From contig CAADSM010000030.1 of assembly GCA_900751785.1 (NCBI GenBank), positions 7,529-71,528 of the forward strand: DNA of 64,000 bases, given 5' to 3'. Shown here piece after piece: positions 55,667 through 63,910 of this stretch. The notes beneath the pieces were generated by a model that was given only the letters and a program-made list of their open reading frames with translations, did not search any database and was not told the DNA's origin. The first letter of the stretch is position 1. Every line of letters begins with the position of its first letter. The stretch comes from Lachnospiraceae bacterium. GTDB taxonomy: Bacteria; Bacillota; Clostridia; Lachnospirales; Lachnospiraceae. A program made the translations under genes and the position numbers.

Positions 55667-56197
55667 ATGACGGGATCGGAGAGAAGAAATGCTATCATAA
55701 ATCAGATCAGGAGCAGCAGTGCGCCTGTGCCGGGGAAATCGCTGGCGGCGTCCTACGATGTCAGCAGGCAGGTGATCGTGCAGGACATTGCGCTGATCAG
55801 GGCAGCGGGCTACGAAATCATATCTACGAACAGAGGGTACATCCTGAGCGAACCGTCTTCTGTAAGCCGTATTTTTAAGGTGAGACATACGGACGGCCAG
55901 CTCGAGGAAGAGCTGTGTTCGATCGTGGATCTCGGCGGATGTGTGAAGAATGTAATGGTCAATCATAAGGTCTACGGGCATATGGAGGCGGATCTGAATA
56001 TCACGTCGCGCCGTAAGGCCGCAGAATTTATCAAGGATATCAGGAGTGGAAAATCGAGTCCGCTGAAGAATATCACGTCAGATTATCATTATCACGTGGT
56101 GGAGGCAGACAGCGAGGAGACGCTCGATCTGATCGAGGACATGCTCCGGGAGAAAGGCTTCCTGGTAGAACAGTCTGATAAGAGCTTGAAGATTTAA
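55667..56197 (+). CDS. niaR: Transcriptional repressor NiaR (YrxA family)
   Basis: Niacin-responsive repressor of NAD genes. 176 residues: N-terminal HTH_11 domain (RRNAIINQIRSSSAPVPGKSLAASYDVSRQVIVQDIALIRAAGYEI) and C-terminal 3H domain with its three conserved His: FKVRHTDGQLEEELCSIVD, NVMVNHKVYGHMEADL and SDYHYHVVEADSEETL, thought to bind metal and niacin. It follows nadC by 35 nt, so it likely controls its own operon through the site at 52516. Confidence 0.9.
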   Translation: MTGSERRNAIINQIRSSSAPVPGKSLAASYDVSRQVIVQDIALIRAAGYEIISTNRGYILSEPSSVSRIFKVRHTDGQLEEELCSIVDLGGCVKNVMVNHKVYGHMEADLNITSRRKAAEFIKDIRSGKSSPLKNITSDYHYHVVEADSEETLDLIEDMLREKGFLVEQSDKSLKI

Positions 56198-56219
56198 GAG
56201 AAGAAATTGATTGAATTGG

Positions 56220-56252
56220 AGGGACAGTTCTTTTTGAAGGACTGTCCCTTTT
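56220..56252 (+). terminator. Terminator after niaR
   Basis: GGGACAGT and ACTGTCCC (56221-56228, 56241-56248) with an inner CTT/AAG, followed by TTTT. Confidence 0.8.
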
Positions 56253-56255
56253 GAC

Positions 56256-56284
56256 TTGCACCATACTCTTTTTTGCTTTACAAT
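56256..56284 (+). promoter_or_regulatory. Promoter of the methyltransferase gene
   Basis: TTGCAC (56256-56261), 17-bp spacer, TACAAT (56279-56284), 45 nt before the ATG. Confidence 0.65.
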
Positions 56285-56328
56285 GAAAAAGGTAAGAGGG
56301 GGAGAAACCAAGTAAGGGGTGGTTTGAT

Positions 56329-57489
56329 ATGGAAGAAATTTCGAAATTACTGAAAGAAGTTTTAAATATAGATTTTATCCGCGCGGTCATAAGTAATCCT
56401 GTCAAAAAAGAGGGCATAATAAAAGTAAGAGTCCGTCCTGTGGAGACGAAGGGCGAGCTGCATTTTCAACTGGAGTCATTTACAAAAACGCAGGCGTTTC
56501 ACGAGAATCTGGGAGCCGCGGATGCAGAAAAAAAGATCCTGGAGTATATGGAGGCATTCCGGCAGATGCAGATCGAGACTGTGAACGAGGAATGCACAGT
56601 GCTCGTGAGCAAAAAAGGCAAGGTCACCGTCAAGCGGAAGAAACGGAGGACACAGGGCGAGAAAGCAGACCTGTCCCACAACAGGAAAAAGAGATATATC
56701 CTCCAGGAAGGCGTACCGGTCCCGTTTCTGCAGGATCTTGGGGTGATGACAGCAGACGGGAAGATCGTCAGGTCGAAGACAGACAAGTTCAGACAGATCA
56801 ACCGCTTCCTGGAATTTATAGAAGATATCCTTCCGCGGCTCGACCAGGACAGAGAGCTTACGATCATTGATTTCGGGTGCGGAAAGTCGTATCTCACATT
56901 TGCGATGTACTATTATCTGCATGAATTGAAAGGATATAACATAAGGATTACAGGACTTGATCTGAAGAAAGAGGTGATCAGGGACTGCAGCCGTCTGGCG
57001 GAAAAGTATGGGTATGAGAAGCTGCGGTTCCTGGAAGGCGATATTGCAGAGTATGAGGGGACTGACAGCGCGGATATGGTCGTGACGCTCCATGCCTGTG
57101 ATACGGCAACAGACTATGCGCTGGCCAAAGCGGTCGGCTGGGGTGCGGAAGTGATACTTTCCGTGCCGTGCTGTCAGCATGAGCTGAACCGTCAGATCGC
57201 AAATGAGGACCTTGCTCCGGTCATGGACTACGGTCTGCTGAAAGAGCGGTTCGCCGCGATCGTCACAGACGGCCTGAGAGCGAAATATCTTGAGAGGGAA
57301 GGATATGAGACTCAGCTGCTGGAGTTTATCGATATGGAGCATACTCCGAAGAATGTATTGATAAGAGCAGTGAAAAATGGGGAGAGAAATGAAAAAGCTG
57401 CGAAAGAAATTTTGAAATGCGAAGAACTTTTGGGTGTGAAGCCAACACTGGGAGTTCTGCTGGCGGATAAAGGGGAGAATCATAAATAA
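56329..57489 (+). CDS. Class I SAM-dependent methyltransferase (Methyltransf_32-like)
   Basis: 386 residues. An N-terminal domain of about 170 residues (FHENLGAADAEKKILEYMEAF; SHNRKKRYILQEGVPVPFLQDLGVM) precedes a methyltransferase domain with motif I IIDFGCGKSYLTFAMYYYL (about 183-201), the acidic LDLKKEVIRDCSRLAEKYGY and LHACDTATDYALAKAVGWGAEVILSVPCCQHELN, the SVPCCQHE block being characteristic of this family. The substrate is probably RNA but not established. GGGTGG precedes the ATG. Its last base overlaps the next gene. Confidence 0.85.
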   Translation: MEEISKLLKEVLNIDFIRAVISNPVKKEGIIKVRVRPVETKGELHFQLESFTKTQAFHENLGAADAEKKILEYMEAFRQMQIETVNEECTVLVSKKGKVTVKRKKRRTQGEKADLSHNRKKRYILQEGVPVPFLQDLGVMTADGKIVRSKTDKFRQINRFLEFIEDILPRLDQDRELTIIDFGCGKSYLTFAMYYYLHELKGYNIRITGLDLKKEVIRDCSRLAEKYGYEKLRFLEGDIAEYEGTDSADMVVTLHACDTATDYALAKAVGWGAEVILSVPCCQHELNRQIANEDLAPVMDYGLLKERFAAIVTDGLRAKYLEREGYETQLLEFIDMEHTPKNVLIRAVKNGERNEKAAKEILKCEELLGVKPTLGVLLADKGENHK

Positions 57490-59939
57490 TGAAGAGAAGG
57501 GTTATAAAGATAGGGGTTTTGGTTATTTTGTTTGCCGCGGCGCTCGTGATCAGCAGCCTGGTGGTCAACAGGGGGACGGAGGATGAGATCATCGATATGG
57601 GATCTCCGACTCTGCCGAGGATATCATTCGTAGTAGACGGAAAGGATGTGAACACGCTTTTCGGCTATGTGGATGACATGGATATTACTGCTATGAGAGA
57701 TACGATCACTCCGCTGGAAAGCGACGGCTCGCTTTCCATGAATCTGGAGGCTGACGGCAATAAGATAAGCGGGATAAGGTATGAGGTGTATTCTCTGGAC
57801 GGGGAAGAGACCTACAAGACCGGAGAAGTGACAAATATCACAGCAGACCAGGCTATGAAACTGGAGCTTAATGACGCTCTGGATGAATCGGTCCAGGAAG
57901 CCGTATTAAAAGTAATACTGACAGCCGGAGAAAAGGAGATCAGCTATTATACGAGGATTGAGCGTCCTGACGAGGTGACGGCATCCAGGTGCCTTGCCTT
58001 TGCACAGGATTTTCATACAAAGACGTTTGACAAGACGGCTGCTGTTGCGGAAGAGCTAAGCCCGTATCTGGAGCCGGGAGAAGAGAGTGATAATACTACT
58101 TACCAGACGGTAAACATCCACTCGGATATCACTCATATCCAATGGGGAGAGCTGAATCCGCAGATCACCGGGGATGTACAGTGGAGCATCAAGGAGAGCA
58201 ACAGCGTTTACACCTCTCTGCTCGCAAAATACCAGGTAGAATGTGAAGATGATGAGGGCGAGCTCCAGGATTATAATGTAAAAGAGTTTTATCGGGTGAG
58301 AGTGAGCGGAGATACGATCTACCTTCTCGATTACAACCGCGATATGCAGCGGATCTTTAACGGAAACCGGAAAGTGTTTGATGAAGACGGTATACAGTTC
58401 GGCATCGCATCGGACGATATCCAGTATGTGACAAATAAGGATGACACGATAACCGCTTTTGTCCAGGAGAGGGATCTCTGGCTCTATAACAGAGAAACGA
58501 ATGAACTGTCTCAGGTGTTCAGCTTTGCCAACCGGGAAGGGCGCGACGAGAGGAGCAGGAATGATCAGCACGCAGTGAGAATCATAAGCATGGATGACAG
58601 CGGAAATCTGGCGTTCGCCGTGTACGGCTATATGAACTGCGGAGAACACGAGGGACAGGTTGGAGTCGGGATCTACTATTTTAATATAGACAGCAACGCG
58701 ATCGAGGAGAAAGCATTTATCCCGAGCACGAAATCATTTGCGATCGCAGAAGATGAGCTCGGGAAGATGGTGTACTATAATCACAGCCAGGAGAGAGTCT
58801 ATGTGCTTGCTTCCGGGACGCTCTATCAGGTCGATCTTGCAGAAGATGAGCAGACTGTGCTCGCGGAGAACCTGGAAGAAGGCCAGTATGCAGTGTCAGA
58901 TGACGGACATCTGATGGCATATCAGACTGACGGAACGCTGTATACTGCTGCGGCGCTGAAGGTGATGAATCTCCAGAGCGGGGATGAGTATACGATCGAG
59001 GCCGCAGACGGGCAGGCGGTAAGACCTCTCGGATTTGTGAACAGCGATTTTATTTACGGGAAGATCAATCCGGCGGACGCAGGAATAACTGCTTCAGGGG
59101 AAGAGACGACCCCCATGTATGAGCTGGAGATCCGCAACTCGGACAATGAGGTGGTCACAAGCTATTCTTTCGTTGACAGCGGTATGTATACGACAGATAT
59201 TCTGATCGAGGACAATCTGGTCACGCTGAACAGAGTGGTTAAGAACGGGAATGTATATAATGCTGCCATGCAGGAATTTATCACGAATAATGAGGAGCGG
59301 AATGACAGTACGATCTCGCTTGAAACCTACACCACAGACCGGATGCAGACACAGATGCGCCTTACGTTCGGAGAGGGGCTGGAAAATGACGAGCCTGCTG
59401 TGTTGAGGCCGAATCAGCTTGTATCGGGAGAGCCGCTTACCATTACGATCAGCGGAGACAACGACAGCGTAAAATATTATGTGTACGGTATGGGAGAGCT
59501 GGAAGGGATCTATGACAGAGCGGGATATGCGATCCAGAGGGCGCAGCAGGTCTCAGGAGTTGTGATTTCTTCCGATCAGGCATATGTGTGGGAGACAGGG
59601 AACCGTGATCTCGCCTATTCCACAGATGCGGCCGCGTTTGCGGTGCAGGAGGGAGAGACCTCTCTGGCGGCATGCGAGCGTTATATGGAGCAGTATGATG
59701 CGCAGAGAGTGGACCTGACGGGATGCACGCTCGAGCAGGTGCTCTATGTGATCAACAAAGGATGTCCTGTGATCGCACTGACGGATGCGAGCCATGCGAT
59801 CCTCCTTACCGGATATACCAGGACGGATATCACCTATATCGATCCGGCTTCGGGAGGCGCGTATACCGTCGGCGTCGGCGACATGGAAAGCATGGTGAGC
59901 GGAAGCGGAAATACGTTCATCGGATATATCCCGAATTAA
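57489..59939 (+). CDS. Large membrane-anchored extracytoplasmic protein with C39-like C-terminal domain
   Basis: 816 residues. One N-terminal membrane helix (about 6-26, IGVLVILFAAALVISSLVV) then a long outside region. Residues about 200-640 contain repeated beta-type segments (TIYLLDYNRDMQRIF, LWLYNRETNELSQVF, VYVLASGTLYQVDLAEDE, GHLMAYQTDGTLYTA) suggestive of a propeller. The last 130 residues resemble a C39/papain-like peptidase: QVLYVINKGCPVIALTDASH, AILLTGYTRTDITYIDP, with His and Asp present, but no Cys where the nucleophile is expected, so it is likely a non-catalytic binding domain. ATG overlaps the methyltransferase stop by 1 bp. Confidence 0.7.
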   Translation: MKRRVIKIGVLVILFAAALVISSLVVNRGTEDEIIDMGSPTLPRISFVVDGKDVNTLFGYVDDMDITAMRDTITPLESDGSLSMNLEADGNKISGIRYEVYSLDGEETYKTGEVTNITADQAMKLELNDALDESVQEAVLKVILTAGEKEISYYTRIERPDEVTASRCLAFAQDFHTKTFDKTAAVAEELSPYLEPGEESDNTTYQTVNIHSDITHIQWGELNPQITGDVQWSIKESNSVYTSLLAKYQVECEDDEGELQDYNVKEFYRVRVSGDTIYLLDYNRDMQRIFNGNRKVFDEDGIQFGIASDDIQYVTNKDDTITAFVQERDLWLYNRETNELSQVFSFANREGRDERSRNDQHAVRIISMDDSGNLAFAVYGYMNCGEHEGQVGVGIYYFNIDSNAIEEKAFIPSTKSFAIAEDELGKMVYYNHSQERVYVLASGTLYQVDLAEDEQTVLAENLEEGQYAVSDDGHLMAYQTDGTLYTAAALKVMNLQSGDEYTIEAADGQAVRPLGFVNSDFIYGKINPADAGITASGEETTPMYELEIRNSDNEVVTSYSFVDSGMYTTDILIEDNLVTLNRVVKNGNVYNAAMQEFITNNEERNDSTISLETYTTDRMQTQMRLTFGEGLENDEPAVLRPNQLVSGEPLTITISGDNDSVKYYVYGMGELEGIYDRAGYAIQRAQQVSGVVISSDQAYVWETGNRDLAYSTDAAAFAVQEGETSLAACERYMEQYDAQRVDLTGCTLEQVLYVINKGCPVIALTDASHAILLTGYTRTDITYIDPASGGAYTVGVGDMESMVSGSGNTFIGYIPN

Positions 59940-59988
59940 CTGCGCATATGATAAAAATGGAAAAAGCAGAAAACGAAATATAAGCATT

Positions 59989-60036
59989 AAAAAAGGAAGC
60001 TGCCGGCCCAGAACGGGTTACGGCAGCTTCCTTTTT
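59989..60036. terminator. Bidirectional terminator
   Basis: AAAAAAGGAAGCTGCCG (from 59989) and CGGCAGCTTCCTTTTT (60021-60036) form a long stem with A and T flanks, ending both the rightward gene and leftward queT. Confidence 0.92.
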
Positions 60037-60043
60037 CAGTCTG

Positions 60044-60544
60044 CTATACTGCAGTTTTGAAAATTATATTTTTGTATTGACTCAGTGCTGTATAGAGGAG
60101 CATTCCCAGCACACCGCAGGAAATCACCTCGCCGAGCCCTACGGTCAGCATCATGAAGGGAATCGGGAGCGGCTCCATATAAGCGTATTTCAGGACAAAC
60201 GGTACGATGACCGCGTTTGCAAGGATCGGAGGCACCGGAGCCAGAAATCTGCTCTTATTCCTCAAAAGCCATGTACCGACTGCTGCGATCAGCGTAGCGA
60301 GACTTCCGAAAATAATATCCGGGAGTAGCGCGCCGGTGATAATATTGCTGATGAGACAGCCAAGGAACACGCCCGGGATACCAGCAGGGGTGAATACGGG
60401 CAGGATCGTCAGAGCTTCGGAAATCCTGACCTGGATCGGTCCGAAGCTGAAGGATGCTCCGATGACGGTCAGTACCACATAGATTGCAGCGATCATCGCC
60501 GCCTGTGCCATGAACAGCACACGGTTCTGTCTGAATGTTTTCAT
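60044..60544 (-). CDS. queT: QueT-type ECF transporter substrate-binding subunit
   Basis: Predicted queuosine-precursor transporter S component of an energy-coupling factor system. 166 residues with about five membrane segments; VLFMAQAAMIAAIYVVLTVI, FGPIQVRISEALTILPVF (the family signature), TPAGIPGVFLGCLISNIITG and LANAVIVPFVLKYAYMEPLP are recognisable. AAAGGAG lies 8 nt before the ATG and is inside the preQ1-like pseudoknot, which supports both calls. The ECF ATPase genes are not in the window. Confidence 0.9.
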   Translation of the reverse strand: MKTFRQNRVLFMAQAAMIAAIYVVLTVIGASFSFGPIQVRISEALTILPVFTPAGIPGVFLGCLISNIITGALLPDIIFGSLATLIAAVGTWLLRNKSRFLAPVPPILANAVIVPFVLKYAYMEPLPIPFMMLTVGLGEVISCGVLGMLLYTALSQYKNIIFKTAV

Positions 60545-60552
60545 TTTTTGTT

Positions 60553-60596
60553 CTCCTTTAGTTTTGTTTTACGAGTGGAAGGTCTCGAACACTCGC
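60553..60596 (-). ncRNA. PreQ1-I-like riboswitch in the queT leader
   Basis: On the minus strand CGAGTG (60590-60595) pairs with CACTCG (60572-60577); the loop strand CCTT (60579-60582) can pair with AAGG (60555-60558) of the queT Shine-Dalgarno across an A-rich linker TAAAACAAAACTA. This is the H-type pseudoknot layout of preQ1 class I riboswitches, with the A-rich third loop and sequestration of the ribosome binding site. PreQ1 is a queuosine precursor and queT its predicted importer, so gene and ligand match. Some conserved loop bases differ from the consensus as I recall it. Confidence 0.7.
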
Positions 60597-60753
60597 GCCT
60601 AAGCGGATAGGAAAGGCTTCCGGTGGAAGGCTTTTCTGTCTTCCCTTTACGCCGGGAATCGGCGGCAAGCCCGGTAGACCTTGGTTTTCGCCTTAGCGTG
60701 AAAAGCAGGCTGCCAGCGACAGCCTGCGTGTAGTGGGCTTTACAACGTGGGAT

Positions 60754-60782
60754 AGTATAACATGGAGAGGGGTGAAATTCAA
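60754..60782 (-). promoter_or_regulatory. Promoter of queT and its long leader
   Basis: On the minus strand TTGAAT (60777-60782), 17-bp spacer, TATACT (60754-60759). The transcript would have a leader of about 200 nt, including GCAGGCTG/CAGCCTGC (60705-60712 with 60720-60727) and an AAGCCTTCC/GGAAG stem near 60630-60655, upstream of the preQ1-like element. Confidence 0.7.
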
Positions 60783-60910
60783 GCCGTCCCCACAATTTAC
60801 CCACAATGAAATAGAAAAGCACTCTATCCCGTAGAGGACAGGGCACTTTTATAATTATTGTTTAATGTTGTATAACGGCCGCCCAACCAAGGGGGGCAGC
60901 AGTCTTTTAC

Positions 60911-61455
60911 TTAGATATCTATTGAATGGAAATCAATCTCCAGATCATCGTAGATCCCGGCTTTGACAGCCTCAGAGAAAGTATATTCTGCGGTATCATC
61001 AGACTCAAACGAATAAACCGTGATCCTGTTTTTCCCTGGATCAACAATCCAGTATTCGCGAACACCTGCAGTACGATATTTGAACAGTTTCGTATAGTAG
61101 TCCATCCGCCTGCTGTCCGGCGAGACGATCTCAATGATCCAGTCCGGCGCACCAGTGCAGCCTTTGTCTGAAAGCTTATCGGTATCACATATAATGCTGA
61201 TATCCGGTTCGACATAGTTTTTGTCATCTTCGTTCAGAAATACGGCAAATGGGGCAATATCAACCTCACAGGAGCCGCCTTTTTGTCGATGTAGTCCGCA
61301 ACCTTACGATAGAGGGCGCCAAGTATCTGCTGATGCCTCCGAGTGGGTGGTGCCATCATATACATCTGGCCGTCAATAAGCTCTGCCCGCTGTCCATCCG
61401 GCAGGGCATAGATATCCTCAATGGTATACTCTTTGTTTTGCTGTCGTAATGGCAT
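60911..61455 (-). pseudogene. Uma2-family putative nuclease, frameshifted
   Basis: The start MPLRQQNKEYTIEDIYALPD, then QRAELIDGQMYMMAPPTRRH is a Uma2 (restriction endonuclease-like, DUF820) N-terminus; it runs to DYIDKK then leaves frame. In the next frame the protein continues GGSCEVDIAPFAVFLNEDDK, NYVEPDISIICD, GAPDWIIEIVSPDSRR and REYWIVDP, with the family's Glu/Asp catalytic region. The break is at a run of five T (61280-61284); one more base would restore a full 181-residue protein (545 nt = 182 codons minus 1). This may be a real mutation or a sequencing error. GGATG precedes the ATG at 61455. Confidence 0.88.
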
Positions 61456-61692
61456 AGTAACACATCCTTTCATGGTGAGAGTATTGACAGTTGCGTGAAA
61501 GTTTTTCCACCTTACACTAGAAGTATAGCATATAATCAAGATAAAGGTAAGGCAAACGAACAATACTGCAGGATGCGGCCTTCATTCACGGAATGCTTAC
61601 ATAGAGCATGGATCTCGGCAAAAGCCGGCTAAGTTGCCATTAAGCGAATTGAAAAGGCGAAAGCGGCATAGCAGGGCACTATTTGGCGCAGA

Positions 61693-62388
61693 TCATCCCT
61701 TAAGCAGTGAATCGATCAGTCTGGAAGCCTCATTTCGTGTGAGCGCTCCCGGATCCCAGTGCGGGACAATTCCCTTTTTGCGGGAAAGGCTGGACAGAAA
61801 AGCAATCTGTTTCTGCGTGGCGGGCTGCGGCGCCTTCACTTTGTATATGAGCTGTACAGGCTTGAAGAGCTTCGGATCGTCCGCTTCAAAATAATGGGCG
61901 AGCGTCTGATAAAGCTTTGCCGTTGCAAGTGCGTCGTGGTATGCCCGGTGTGCGGATTTGTTTTCTATATTATAATACGCGCACAGACTTCCAAGACTTT
62001 TGGAATCCAGGTCCTTATGTACTTTTTGTGCGATCTTGAGCGTATCGATCCCCATTTTTTCAAACGGCATCCCGTCTTTCGCGGCACTGCTCTTCATGAA
62101 GCTGTAGTCGAACGAAACATTGTGACCGATCAGCACGTCGTCTTCGCAGAAATCGAGAAAATCAGAGACTACATCCTTGCGGGAGCGCGCAGATGCTACC
62201 ATTTCGTTCGTGATCCCGGTAAGATCTGTGATCGCTGTCGAGATCGGACTCTGAGGATGGATAAATTCCATAAAACGTTCTGCAACTTTTCCGTTTCTGA
62301 CTTTCAGCGCTCCGATCTCGATGATCTCATTTTCCATAGGATTGAGGCCGGTCGTCTCAACGTCGAAGGCAATATAGGACTTCAGCAT
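61693..62388 (-). CDS. DEDDh 3'-5' exonuclease (DnaQ/PolC-like)
   Basis: 231 residues. Exonuclease motifs: FDVETTGLNP (D-E), IGHNVSFDYSFM (Asp) and SAHRAYHDALATAKL (His-Asp), a complete DEDDh set, resembling the PolC/DnaQ proofreading domain. A C-terminal extension, PATQKQIAFLSSLSRKKGI to ALTRNEASRLIDSLLKG, is a small helical module seen in clostridial relatives. Probably a stand-alone DNA or RNA exonuclease. Start: ATG 62388 begins the conserved sequence, but GGAG is 11 nt away; ATG 62412 or 62415 are alternatives. Confidence 0.87.
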   Translation of the reverse strand: MLKSYIAFDVETTGLNPMENEIIEIGALKVRNGKVAERFMEFIHPQSPISTAITDLTGITNEMVASARSRKDVVSDFLDFCEDDVLIGHNVSFDYSFMKSSAAKDGMPFEKMGIDTLKIAQKVHKDLDSKSLGSLCAYYNIENKSAHRAYHDALATAKLYQTLAHYFEADDPKLFKPVQLIYKVKAPQPATQKQIAFLSSLSRKKGIVPHWDPGALTRNEASRLIDSLLKG

Positions 62389-62577
62389 GGCAGTAAATGC
62401 TCCTTTTTTCATCATTTACCCAACATTATATTACATTTTTCTCAAAAAGTAGAGATGAAAACGCAGGCAAAAATTGATTTTTTCTATACGATGCCATATA
62501 ATGAAGCGGAAAAACAGTGCCTGATGCCGGAGATTCCGGCGCGGAAGCTGTTAAATATGAAAGAAAGGGGGCATTAT

Positions 62578-63783
62578 ATGCTGAAGGGAAAAACAGTCCT
62601 GCTTGCAGTTTCGGGAAGCATCGCCGCGTACAAGATCGCCTATCTTGCCAGTTCTCTCAAAAAGCTTGATGCGGATGTGCACGTATTGATGACGGAGAAT
62701 GCCACGAATTTCATCAATCCGATCACATTCGAGACACTGACGGGAAATAAGTGCCTTGTGGATACGTTTGACAGAAACTTTGAGTTCAGCGTAGAGCACG
62801 TATCCCTGGCGAAAAAGGCCGATGTGGTGATGCTCGCACCGGCAAGCGCAAATGTTATCGGGAAGATCGCCCACGGTATCGCGGATGATATGCTGACGAC
62901 TACAGTCATGGCGTGCAGATGCAGGAAGATCGTCGCACCGGCGATGAACACAAACATGTACGAGAATCCGATCGTGCAGGACAACCTGAAGATCCTGAAA
63001 AAGTACGACTATGAGGTGATCGCGCCGGCTGAAGGATATCTTGCCTGCGGCGACACGGGCGCCGGCAAGATGCCGGAGCCGCAGCTCCTGCTGGAGTATA
63101 TCCTCAGGGAGACTGCATGTGAGAAGGACATGAAGGGACTGAAGGTTCTGGTGACGGCAGGACCGACACAGGAGCCGATAGATCCGGTACGCTTCATCAC
63201 GAATCACTCTACCGGGAAAATGGGCTATGCCATCGCAGCAGTGTGTATGCGCAGAGGCGCTGAGGTCACGCTCGTGAGCGGACCTACAGCGGTGCAGAAA
63301 CCGGAGTTCGTCAATATCGTTCCGGTCACGACGGCGAGGGAGATGTTCGAGGAGGTCACCTCCAGGGCGGATGAGCAGGATATCATCATCAAAGCTGCCG
63401 CGGTCGCGGATTACAGGCCGAAGAATGTGAGCAGTGAAAAGGTGAAGAAAACGGACGGCGAACTGTCTATGGAGATGGAGCGCACGGATGACATCCTGGC
63501 GTATCTGGGAAGCCACAGGCGTCCGGGGCAGTTCCTGTGCGGATTCTCTATGGAGACAGAGAATGTGCTGGAGAACTCCAGAAAGAAACTGAAAAAGAAG
63601 AATCTGGATATGATCGCGGCAAACAGCCTGAAGGTGGAGGGCGCCGGATTTGGCGGCGATACGAATGTGATCACGATCATTACGGAAGACGAGGAAGTTT
63701 CACTCGAGCTTATGTCGAAAGAGGAGGCAGCCTCAAAGATCCTGGATCAGATCCTGGCTCGCAGGACGAAAAAAGAGGATTGA
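62578..63783 (+). CDS. coaBC: Bifunctional phosphopantothenoylcysteine decarboxylase/synthetase CoaBC
   Basis: Two steps of coenzyme A synthesis. 401 residues. The CoaC half has LAVSGSIAAYKIAYLASSLK, SVEHVSLAKKADVVMLAPASANVIGKIAHGIADD (catalytic His in HVSL), PAMNTNMYENP and the substrate flap Cys in YLACGDTGAGKMPEP. The CoaB half begins near 183 with VLVTAGPTQEPIDPVRFITNHSTGKMG and has KAAAVADYRP and the Lys motif MIAANSLKVEGAGFGGDTN. AAAGGGGG fixes the ATG at 62578; the longer open frame upstream overlaps the exonuclease on the other strand. Confidence 0.96.
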   Translation: MLKGKTVLLAVSGSIAAYKIAYLASSLKKLDADVHVLMTENATNFINPITFETLTGNKCLVDTFDRNFEFSVEHVSLAKKADVVMLAPASANVIGKIAHGIADDMLTTTVMACRCRKIVAPAMNTNMYENPIVQDNLKILKKYDYEVIAPAEGYLACGDTGAGKMPEPQLLLEYILRETACEKDMKGLKVLVTAGPTQEPIDPVRFITNHSTGKMGYAIAAVCMRRGAEVTLVSGPTAVQKPEFVNIVPVTTAREMFEEVTSRADEQDIIIKAAAVADYRPKNVSSEKVKKTDGELSMEMERTDDILAYLGSHRRPGQFLCGFSMETENVLENSRKKLKKKNLDMIAANSLKVEGAGFGGDTNVITIITEDEEVSLELMSKEEAASKILDQILARRTKKED

Positions 63784-63843
63784 TCATCCGGTAGAAATTA
63801 AAAAATGAATTTAAAAACTAAATAGTGTTTACATGCAGCGCTT

Positions 63844-63876
63844 ACAGTATTGTAAAGCTGTGCCAACAGTATTGTA
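63844..63876. repeat. Paired 11-bp repeats upstream of the last gene
   Basis: ACAGTATTGTA occurs at 63844-63854 and 63866-63876, 22 bp apart (two helical turns). The first copy is part of the palindrome TTACA-GTAT-TGTAA. They precede a new gene start and could be an operator pair. Confidence 0.55.
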
Positions 63877-63910
63877 TCTCGAAGAGAGAATGATAACGAA
63901 GGAGGCAGTT

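Noticed and set aside
60541-60846. 101-codon minus-strand frame over the queT leader
   Set aside because: It covers promoter and riboswitch, runs into the queT ATG, and has no family features; the RNA reading explains the sequence better.
61759-62577. Long N-terminal extension of coaBC (open frame from 61759)
   Set aside because: It is antisense to the exonuclease gene; AAAGGGGG and the conserved CoaC start place the real ATG at 62578.
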